From contig NC_133904.1 of assembly GCF_964199755.1 (NCBI RefSeq), positions 1,798,001-1,862,000 of the forward strand: DNA of 64,000 bases, written 5' to 3'. Shown piece by piece: positions 41,401-52,700 of the stretch. Positions within the stretch are counted from its first letter, which is position 1, and each line of letters opens with the position of its first letter. The notes under the pieces were generated by a model. That model saw only the letters and a program-made list of their open reading frames with translations, had not been told where the DNA came from and ran no database searches. The translations under genes were made by a program, and so were the position numbers. The DNA comes from Larus michahellis. Taxonomy: Eukaryota > Chordata > Aves > Charadriiformes > Laridae.

Positions 41401-44400
41401 CTGCTCTCCTTCCAGCGCTGCGGTACAACGCCACCATCGACGAGCGCAGGTACACGCCACGGGCTCACCTGGATGAGAGCGGAGAGCGGCACACGCAGAA
41501 GGGGCTGGTGCTGCTCGCTGGGCAGGAGCACTGTGACAGGCTCCAGTTCCACGTCCTGGTGAGTGCAAAAGGGGACAAGGCTGGGGTCTCCTCCTTGGCC
41601 AGCCCCCGGAGGAGAGGCAGCCGCCCCGGCAAAGATGCTCTCCACCATGTGCAAAGCAACGATGTGCTGGGACGTGGTTGGAGGAGCCATAATGGCTGGA
41701 AACCAGCCTCATCCTCCATCCTGGATTTCTTCGCTGGGTTTGATGTGGTCAGGGATGGAGCTGCTGGCACGCAGCTGCCGCGGGGTCCCCAAGCACTGAC
41801 TTCATTGCAGCCCCAGCTCGCGCTGTCCACGAGCCGCTAGCCGTGCCCTCAGGGAGGGCGTGCACTCATGATGCGCAGGTCAGGCTGGTCCCCCTGCTCC
41901 AAAATCAGAGAAAACTCTTTTTTTTCCGTTAGGGAACCAAATGCCTCCCTGACAGTCCCCAGTGCTCTCACCCTCTGCACCCCTCTGGCCATCAGGGTCC
42001 CCCTCCCTGGGTGCAGGAGCCACCGAAACCCTCTGCATTGCTGGTGGGGAACAGCTGATGCACAAACCTGGCCAAAATCAAACATTCCCAGTGAATGATG
42101 AGAACATTGCCGAGGCCAGGGAGGGTCGAGCTGCCAGACTGGCCCGGCCCCAAGCCCTGGCCTGAACTGCCGTGAACTTCTGGGAAATTTGAGTCTGGAG
42201 CTCGAGATGGAGCTTGTGATTTAGCCCAAGAAGCATCTCGCTTCAGAGCATCTAACTGCACCCCGTGCGGCCAGGGCAATGCATGGGAAAAGCTCACAGA
42301 GCTGCAGGAAAAGTGCAGCGTCGCTACCGGCCGGAGAAGGCCCAGGTCAGGGTTGTAGGACAGTCCTGCGTCCCCTGGGAGCCTGGCTCAGGGTCAGTGA
42401 TCCCAGAGCATCCGTCTTTTGGAGGCAGCGTCCCCAGGGTGCAGCATTTCCCGCACCGTCAGATGGGTGTTGAGTAGCACCGCCGAGCTCGGGTTGTCCC
42501 TGTCCCTCGGTAGGGGCTAGCTGGAGAGGCAGGATGATTACACACCAAGCATACAAGATTGCAAAGCTTTTATTTCATAAAATAATCACACCTGCCTGCA
42601 GTTCTGCCTTACCTCGCTCTCTGATGCTGCCCCTCCACGAGCAGGAGCCCTGTCCTTCTCAAGGATGCTTTCTGTCCGCCGCAGGACACAGCTGACTACG
42701 TGAAGCCGGTGACGTTCTCCATCGACTACGAGCTGGAGCACCCTGAGAACGGCCCCATGCTGGACGATAGCTGGCCCACCTCGCTCAAGGTCTCGGTAGG
42801 TAGCAGCACCGACCTCCCAGGGTGCCTCTTATTGGGTGCTTGGTCAGCAGATTTGTTGCCCAATGGAACATTTGCTTCTTTATCTTCGGGTTGCTCCCTC
42901 CCGTGATAGGAATGTGTTTGCAGCCTGGGATCGCTGCCTGTGTCCCTTCTCCTTGGAGCACAAACTGGGGCTCAAAGTGTCACCAAGCTGCTCTTGTCAT
43001 CCCTCTCAGGTCCCTTTCTGGAACGGGTGCAATGAAGATGAGCACTGCGTCCCTGACCTGGTCCTGGATGCCAGAAGCGATGTGCCCAGTGCCATGTGAG
43101 TAGGTCGCTCAGAGCATCCTCCCAACCAGTATCACAAACTGGAGGGGGTCCAAAAGGCGCCCCCCCAACCCATGCTCCCTAGATTCTGCCATCGCAGCTG
43201 GTCCTTCATCCAACACCACCATAAGGTTCCTCCAGCACCACCACGAGGTTCTCCTCGGCACCTCGGCTCGCAGTGGGTCTCTGAGACTCTGCCTGCTCCC
43301 TGCCTGGAACGAATCAGTGGTTTTTCAGGGAATCCACAAAACAACTAATATTTGATGCCATGGTGATGAGCCCCAGGGAGACAAATCAGAAAATAATAGG
43401 GGGGAATAAGTGCAAGGCTGGCATTACCCACTTGGCAATTACAGGCTTGACTCACGCAGCAGAAATAATTATACACTACATCTGATCACTTAAAGAGCTT
43501 TAAAGGTTATCTAGGAGCACAGGAGTCCAAACCTCCACCTCCCATCGATGGCAGCGGGCTCTGGACCAAGCTCCTGGCCAGCACCGCTACCTGGGGATTA
43601 CTTGTATCCCATAATTCAGCATTTATTGTAAAGCTCCGTAAAGCTCTCGGTCCCTGGGGCTGCGACCCAGGGCATGACTGGTTCTGGCTGGGCTGTGCTG
43701 CGGGAGGTTGCAGCGAGCTGCGGGAAGGGGATGATTTCCGGAATTTAGCGGCTGGAGTCCTACGAATAACCATGGGCAAACACCATGGTCTACCAGGGTG
43801 CAAGACCTCTAGTCCGGTTCCTCCTGAAGCCTGTGGAGTTTTCCCAACGGCATCAGCGGGCGCTGGATCGTGCCCTGCAAGAGCAGCCGGTGCGGAGGTG
43901 ATTTCTGCTGAGAAAACCACTTTTGAGGTGTCTTGTTGGAATAGAGCTATTCCTTCAAACTGGCACCCTCGCTGCCCCGCCGTGGGGCTCTGAAGGTGGC
44001 ACCATCCTATATTTTCTTTTCCTTTTCTTATTCTGCGTAAAGAAAATCAATGCGCAAACACCCGCCAAGTCTGTAAAAGCAGACGCTGCCATTGCAGTTT
44101 GTGCCAGTAATCTTACTGGGAGGTAGAGCTCAGCCAGCCTGAAACTCGGTGCCAGCCCTACCCTTTGCTAATGGTGTGGGATTTATTTTTTTCTTTACAT
44201 CCCAACGGCACTCAAAGCTCCTAACTGGGTCACAGAGAATCCCAGAGCGGTGGGGGTGGGAAGGGCCCTCTGGAGATGACCCAGTCCCACCCCCTGCCAG
44301 AGCAGGGTCACCCACAGCAGGTGGCACAGGAACGCCTCCAGGCGGGGTTGGGATGTCTCCAGAGACGGAGACTCCCCCACCTCTCTGGGCAGCCTGTGCC

Positions 44401-46657
44401 AGGGCTCTGCCACCCTCACAGCAAAGAAGTTCCTCCTCGTGTTGAGATGGAACTTCCCATGGGCAAGTTTGTGCCCGTTACCCCTTGTCCTGTCGCTGGG
44501 CACCACTGAGAAGAGCCTGGCCCCATCCTCCTGACACCCCCCCTTTCAGTGTTGATAAGCGTTGATAAGATCCCCCCTCAGCCGTCTTTTTTCCAGACTG
44601 AAGAGACCCAAATCCCTCAGACTTTCTTCATCAGAGAGGTGTCCCAGTGCCCTCAGCATCTGAGAGAGCGAGGCAGCATTAGCCAAAAATCACCAGCAAA
44701 ATGATGGCCCGTGGGAGGAATTCGTGATTCCTCTTTCCGTAGCAGCACAACAGAGGAAGAGCGGGGATTTCCTTGCACTATCCTACACGCCGTGCACATG
44801 GAATTCCTGGGGCCGGGTCCCCGGGGGGTGCTCGGCAGGCCTTGCCCGCAGCGCTGCCCTCCTCTCGCAGGGAGTTCTGCCGGCGGGCTCTGCGGAGGGC
44901 ACCGCCGGACTGCTCGGCCTTCAGCCTCTCCTTCGACGCCTCCATCTTCGTCATCGAGAGCGGCAGGAGGAGGGTGGCCGTGGAGGCGGCGCTGGAGAAC
45001 CGAGGCGAAAACGCCTACAGCACAGTCCTCAACATCTCCTTCTCCAGGAACCTCCAGTTCGCCAGCTTAATCCCCAAGGTGAGGCTGCCGGGGGATATCC
45101 GGGGCTTTCCAGAGGCGCTCCTAATCCCGGCCGGATGAGAAAGCTGTGTCCTAAACCAGAGCCCAAAAACGTCTCCATTCCTCATAAATCAGACGTGTTT
45201 ATTGGCGTCGTTTCTAAGCACTTACAGCCCTTTCAGCTCTTTATTTTGGAAATACAAAAACGTTTGAATTTTAAGAGCCTGAAAGAAGGTCAAAGGCAGA
45301 TGAAATTATTTCCCTCTTTATTTTTCTGCTCCAATAGTTTAAAAATACTTGCTGCGCGTGGCCAAGGTCCCGTCAGGGATGAATTTTTGCAGCTGAGATA
45401 TAACTCCTGGAAATACGGGCTGATAACGCGAGCTCAGCATCGAGCCGGGCGATGCCACTTCTCTACGGCTCGTCCCCTGGGTGAGCCCATCCCCAGGCCC
45501 TGGGTGCCCTCCCCAATATTCCACCCCCGCCACATGCTCATCTCAGTGCGACTCCTCCCTTTTCCCCCGCGAGGTTTGGGAAATTTGCTGATGCTGCTGA
45601 GCCCTCCTCGCTCACCCCCCCCACCACCACCACCAGTGACTTCATACCCGCCCGCAGATCCCATGTCCGGCCTCTGTTTTTCTATGAGCCGTGCCAAGGG
45701 AAAATTGTGGGGCAGGCTGCCCACAAAATAAGACGAACGCATTTTTTCGGAGAGATTACTACAAATTAAGTGAGGTGGCAGGGGGGAACCCTGCGATGCC
45801 CGGTAACGGAAAGCAGCACGCAGCGGCGGTTGCAGGAAATATTTGTAGCATCAGTCCGCTAACGGGCTCCTTGCTGCTGCTTATAAATAAGCAAATTGCC
45901 AGCTGCTGCTTTTAAATAAGCAAATTGCCAACCAGAGGGGCTGAATGTTTGCGTCAGGGGCTGTATAGAGACACAAATAAAAAGTATCTGTGGCCCCCAG
46001 AAAGTCTATAATCTCAGCAGATGAGTGAGAGAAAGCTCCAGGCCGTTGCTGATGGCTGTCAAGGCATTTTCCTTGTAGCTTCAGCTCCTGGCTAGGACTT
46101 GTCTACTGGCCGGAGCTCAAACCAAGACCCTTACGGGGTCTAACACAGTGCCGAAAACTGGAAGAGCTCATTGTCTCACGGTGGGGACAGACACCTGCAT
46201 GCAACTAGGCTACAACCTCTTCTGGTGTCCCATCCCATCCCACCCCAGCCTGTGCTTGGGCTTTGCGATGGGCAGGAGCTTCGCCCGCCTGGGGGTGAGC
46301 AGCAGGAACCTGGTCGTCGGGATGGGGGAGTTGAATATTACTGCTTAGCTGGTGGCCATGCAGAACAACAGCTCGTATTATCTCTTGATGCTTCCCTGTG
46401 ACTCCAACACAGGAAAATATTCTTCTTCCCAATTACAGTGCCAAGAATATTCGGGTTCATTCATTCACTGCTGTAGTTAAATTTCTTAAGGGGATTTAAA
46501 TCGGAAAGCTGGAAGTTGCTTGCTGGAAATGCCCTCTCCAGGAACGACCCTAGAAATTCTGCTGCTTGGGAAGGATTACCAGCCTGCAACAACCGGGGTG
46601 GGTGGGTTGGTTGGTTGGGTTGGTTGGTTTTTTCCAAAAGTTAAAGCCTGTTTTGAG

Positions 46658-46704
<47 letters not shown>

Positions 46705-49700
46705 GCTTTCATAAAGAGCCAGGTCACAGGGCTCGTGCCCGGTGCCATGGACACTTCGCGTCCCATTTTAGGATGACACGGACATCAACATTGACTGCAT
46801 GACTGAAGACAAGCACCCCAACAAGAAAGTGTGCAATGTGAGCTACCCCTTCTTCCGAGCCAAGGCCAAGGTAAAGCTATTCCCTCCTGCCCCAGTGAGG
46901 CTTCACCCACGGGACAGGAGGCCCCTGCCCCCAGCACGGCCGCAGGGCCGCAGCCGTCCCTCTTAGAACAGGATTTTTTTAAAGATAAAATTTTGGGTTC
47001 TTCCCTTTCTCTGTCCGCTGCCGGTGGTTGAAAGGCTTGTCTGGGAGCCGGGGATGGTTAGCGTGCTGCCTTGATGCTCGGAGGTCGCCCGGCTCCTCCA
47101 AGCCAAAGGATTTGACTCCAGTCCTTTGGAGCAATTTAATGTTGGCTTCAAACCATTCTGGTGACTTCCTCGAGCTCCTTCCTCGCAGGATGAAGTACCC
47201 TCTTCTGAGAGATTTTCCATGCTCTGAGCACCCGGGGTCCATCCAGACCCTCCTCCGAGCCTGCCCAAGCCCCCACGGGCTGGTGGCATCCTGCAGACCG
47301 CAGCTCACAGAGGTTGCCAGCGCTGGGCATAAGCCCAGGTCCAGCAAACACCGTGTTTTAAATGCCGTAAAACCCTTTGGAAACGTCACGTGCAGCATTA
47401 AGGGAAAGCGAGGAGATGCAGGAGCTTGCTCGCCGGGGCCACTCTCTGCAGGCACCTTGTGAAATCCCACCTGCCTGTCCTGCCCCCGCCGCGGGAAAAC
47501 GGGACAAGACAAGCAGGATCTAAAGAGAAAAATCTTTCCAACCGCCGCATCCGTCTGAAGCCTTTCCTTGTCAGAAGCTTGAAAATGACGGACGAGCTCC
47601 AGGCACCTCTCTAAGGCTTTAAAGCTCCCAAAAAAGCCCTCTCAGATGCCTGTGGCTGTACACGAGAGCGCAGCAGCCTGACTCCCCATGACCTATGGGG
47701 GCTGAGAATGCATCTGCGTGGCATCAGGTAGTCCAGGTCCTGCCAAAACAAAGACAAGCTGGAAATGGAAATTTGGCCGGGGAGCAGCAGGAGCTTTAAT
47801 ATTATACTCAGCTGTGCAGTCCCAGACAGTTTGAGGTCATTGCCACAGCTCTTGCAGATGTGACATTTATCACATTTTATTGTTGTTGGCCTCTCTCCGG
47901 CTGCCTTCCCCCGCCAGCCGACCCCGTGCCGCAGATGGGACCGAGCGGCCTCTCGCTGCAGGTCCCCCGGAGGGTTTCTCATCCAGAGGCTGGGGGGGGG
48001 TTGCTTGCTTCCCCAATCTCCGAGCAAAAAAAAAAAATAATAAAAAAATGCAGAGTGCGGGGCTGAGAGCAAACCCTGCAAATCCCCAGCGGGGCCTCTT
48101 CTCTCCCTGGAAAGCCGAGGCTCTGCCCAAAGCCCGGCAGCATCTCCCGATGGGAGCAGGGGGATGCTCGCACCCACAGAGCTCCTGGCCGGCACTCAGC
48201 TGTGGGGTTTTTCCCTTAATATTTTCTCCAATCTGTTTCCAACCTCCGCAGGTAGCTTTTCGTCTGGATTTTGAATTCAGCAAGTCGATTTTCCTTCAAA
48301 GCATGGAGATCTACTTGATCGCCAACAGGTTAATGGTTGCTTTCTCCCTTGCATGTGTCTGCGAGGTCGTCGGGATGCCGCCGGCTTGGGTTGGGTTTCC
48401 TTCTCCCATTGCCATAGGTGATGCTAGAGGCTTTACTCGGGGAATAACCACAAGGAAAACTGATTGCCATGGATTGTTAGAGCGTGCAGCCCAGTACTCG
48501 CAAACCAGGCTGTTTTTATTTATCTATATATTTATATCCATCATTTTTTCTGTGTATCTGGAGGCCGTGCAGCCACTGCTGGGGTCTGCGCCAAGCAGAG
48601 AGGGGCTCCGGCCACCGCCGCTTTCTTACCCACCTTCACAACTGCAAACACTCCCAGGAAAAATATCTCCTGGCAGCTTTGCGAAATTCTCCTCACCCAC
48701 TTGCCCCCGCACAGCTGAAGTTTTCTGACAGCCGAAGGAAATCTCGTTAGGGTTTGGTGGGGGTTTTTTTGGGTTTGTTTTTTTTTTTCATTTTCATCAA
48801 TTATTAGCGCAGCCGAGGATTCGCTCTGCCGGGGCTGCTGCACTGCTTTACGGCTGCTGGGCGTGAAACCTGTCTCCAAATGAGCTACTTTTATGGCCTT
48901 GGGCTAATAAAAGTTACCGAATAAAATTGCTTCTTCTTTACACTTTGGCCAAAAAGCGAAAGTTCAGCCTTTCCCCACCTGCTTCCTACGACCCATCCCC
49001 CCCCCAAAAAAAAAAAAAAATGAGAAGGGACCCAGCTCCCACCTCACCCCTGCTCGCCCATTTCAGTGACAGCGAGGAGAAGGAGAGCACCAAGGAGGAC
49101 AACTTCGCCCACCTGAATTTTCACCTGAAGTACGAAGCCGACCTGCTCTTCACCAGGTGCCTGTTTCCGAAGGGGATGCAACTCATTGCTGGGGCGGGGG
49201 GGGAACCACACACACACGCATCCTTCGGGAAAACCAGTGCTGGCCCCGTGAGAGCTGTGTTCAAACAGAGCCCAGTGCAAACTGAGCTTTAATTTGTGGA
49301 ATTTACCTAGAAAAGGGGCTGAAGGAACCATAAAATCAGGGGCATCCCGCTCAGCGGGTCCTTGGAAAAATCAACAGCGAGAAGCAACAAGCTGCTGCGC
49401 TCGCACAATGTTTAAATGCGCACGTGTTATTAAATAGGCGTGAGGGCCATTTTTCTTTCAAGGGGAAAAAGTACTTATTGTAGGTAATAATGTTCATAAC
49501 ATGTGTTACTAGCCAGTGCCTGGGCTGGTAGCCAGCCCACTAAAAAAAATCGTCTCACCAGAAGCTCGGCTGAGGGATGTGCATGGAAGGGTTTGGGCAT
49601 CAACCGTAACTAAAGCAGAGAGCATCCTCGGTCCAAGGAGAGCCGGGAGCTAAGGCACAGACGATAATTTATTAACCTGATTACAAAAAAAAAAAAAAAC

Positions 49701-52700
49701 TGTGGATCCCAGAACACATTCCCTGGCACTGCTTGCTGTAATTCTTAGCAGATTTTTGAGACCTTCAGTCATTTATTTTTTTTTTATTTTACACTAAAGG
49801 CAGTGGGGCACTGAAAATAAAATCACTTTAATACTTACAATTTATGGGAATCAGGGGATTCTCAATTTAACCAATATCAGAACCGCTCTTACGGGAGAAG
49901 GGAGAATTTGGAGGAAAAGCAACAGCACAAAAAAAATTAAAATGTGGGTACCGTGGGGGGGTGGGAAAGAAAGGGGAAATCATTTCAAAGAGTTTGGGGG
50001 GGGTTTGGGCCACGTGCCCCATGACGTGACAGTGGCGAGCGTGCATCCCCCCCACAGGCGCTCCCGGCTGGTCCCAGGAGCACCCGTCACACGGTCCTGG
50101 CTCCTTCCCTCCCTTCCCAGCTGCGAGACAGAGATGTGATTGACCTCCCGAGATTCATACGGGACATTCAAACTGCCGACCGGGGCCTTGGATGGCTCTG
50201 TTATATTAAAAAAGCAAGAAAAATTCTACGACAAAAGGGAAAATGCTGCAGAAGCAGAATAGCCTGAAAATCCCCCGGTTTTTTTGCACAAAGTGGAGCC
50301 AGGCCATAGTTTCTGTCCGAAATGGGGCCAGACAGACCTCAAGTCCTCTCCTTGAGGAACCTGCCTGCGGAGGGGCTGTTTGGGCCGAGCCCACCTCGTG
50401 ACTTGTCATCCTTTGTCGCAACAGGGCGTCGAGCCTGGACTACTATGAAATCAGGTCCAACAGCTCCCTGGAGAGATACGACAGCATTGGCCCCCCCTTT
50501 CATTGCACCTTCAAGGTATGGAGGGGGTGTTAAACCGGCCGAGGGACCTTCCCCCCAAAGCACCATCCCGGAAATGGGATGTGCCAGGATCCCCCTGCTC
50601 ATCCCCATCCCTTGGGACACATCTCTGTCCTCTGCCCTCGCAGCTGCAGAATCTGGGCTTCTTCCCCGTGGAGGGGTTGACCATCAAGCTCACCGCCCCT
50701 GTGGCCACCCGGGCGGGCAACCGCCTCCTGCTCCTGAAGGAATTTGTGGTGGACCAGGTAGGAGGGGGGGTTCATCCCCGTTACGCACGTCTGGGTCCCT
50801 TCTGCACCAGGGAGGGACACCCCACAGCGGGGTCACCCCATCCTTTTGCAAACCCCCCCCTGTGCTCACACCTGCACGGACGGTCTTGGCTCGTGCCTGG
50901 ACTTCTGCCTTTTGCATTCGCATGGCTGGAAACATGATAAATGGTAGCGGCCAAAGGGTTTAGTCCAAGTATTTCTCCGAGCCAGACCTCCCTCCAGTAT
51001 GCAATGAATTCTTGAGGGTCTTGAAAGCGTTAGCGGTGCCTGGGGTCAACCGCAGGCTTGAGTGCCCGTAGGGTGGTGAGAGGGCTGGGAGCAGAGCCTG
51101 GGGCATCCCGAGCCTCCTGCCGCCCCGCGGGGCTCTCGTGCCAGTGATAGAAAGAGCCCGGCACAGGAGCCAGCATGTTTACAGATGGGTTTGGCCTCGG
51201 TGGAGGCATTTTGTATTGCCAGCGCTGGCCAAGCCCCTGTGTCACCTGTGACACCCCGGGGCACGTGGCTGGCATCCGGGATAGGGCTCTCTGCCAGGCT
51301 GGGGAGAGGCTCAGCCACCAGCACCGGCAAAGCCCGGGGGGTGCCAGAATCACACAATCCCAGAGCGGTGGGGGTGGGAAGGGCCCTCTGGAGATCACCC
51401 AGTCCCACCCCCTGCCAGAGCAGGGTCACCCACAGCAGGTGGCACAGGAACGCCTCCAGGTGGGGTTGGGATGTCTCCAGAGACGGAGACTCCCCCACCT
51501 CTCTGGGCAGCCTGTGCCAGGGCTCTGCCACCCTCACAGCAAAGAAGTTCCTCCTCGTGTTGAGATGGAACTTCCCATGGGCAAGTTTGTGCCCGTTACC
51601 CCTTGTCCTGTCGCTGGGCACCACTGAGAAGAGCCTGGCCCCATCCTCCTGACACCCCCCTTTCAGTATTGATAAGCGTTGATAAGGTCCCCCCTCAGCC
51701 GTCTTTTTTCCAGACTGAAGAGACCCAAATCCCTCAGACTTTCTTCATCAGAGAGGTGTCCCAGACCCCTCAGCATCTTGGTGGCCCTTTGCTGTCCCCT
51801 CTCCAGCAGTTCCCTGTCCTTCTTCCCCATCCCCTCCACTCACCAGGATGGGTGCTGAGCACGGGGCAGGACGCGGGGAGGCAGCCACCATGGTCCCCGT
51901 CCCCATGCTCGGAGCCCATCAGCTTCTCCTGCAGGAGAACACGACCTGCAACATCTGGGGAAACACCACCGACTACCGGAGGACGCCTGCCGAGGAGGAC
52001 CTCTCCCGCACCCCCCACCTGGTAGGTGCCTTCGTGGGCCTGATCCTGGCCCTGGGCTCAGCCCTGCCGCCCCAGGCAGCCACCAAACCAGAGAGAAAGC
52101 TCCAGGCATGGGGATGCCCCACGGCCACGGGGGAGGATGTGTGGCCACTCCACCAGGGTTTGGATCTCACTGCCCTCAGTGAGTGCCGGGGTTTCTGTCC
52201 CCTGCTCGGCGGCGATGCTCCCACAGCACAAACTTCTGCCCTTGCAGAACCACAGCAACTCTGACATCGTTTCCATCGACTGCAATGTGAAATTAGCCCC
52301 CAACGAGGAGATGAACTTTCACTTGCGTGGCAATCTGTGGATGAAGTCTCTGAAAGCAGTAAGTCCTCCTGAAGCAGGTGCATGGCTTTCGAGGAGAAAT
52401 ACCCCCAAGAGGCCCTTGCACCATGAAATCATGTTGGGTTTTTGTGGTTTTTTTTTCCCCTCTCCTGTGATTGCCTTCCCTCCCAGGAAGCCTGGGGGCG
52501 TGGGGGGTGATTTTTGCTTTCAAATCCCACATATTCTATTGGTGTGCGCATCCAACATCCCGCACAGCACCTCATTAAGGGGAATTTCATCTTGAGCAGT
52601 CCTTTTTGCTGCAATTTAGCCACGTTCCCTGTTTGATCTGCATTGTCCGTCCGTCCCCCGCCCCGGATGCAGCACACAGCATCCCCAGCAGGGATGCTAA

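Larger units (their letters stand above)
45079..46771 (+). other. ITGA11: ITGA11 intron 20 (1.7 kb)
   Basis: Contains a 29-bp tandem duplication (45873-45930), a GGTT-type run (46596-46630) and a TG dinucleotide repeat (46660-46699) about 70 bp before exon 21. Confidence 0.85.

Noticed and set aside
44195-44506. Minus-strand frame with [20 protein letters not shown] (and similar frames at 51046-51624 and 35831-36106 plus)
   Set aside because: These are translations of CR1 3'-end sequence seen wherever such fragments occur, not host genes.
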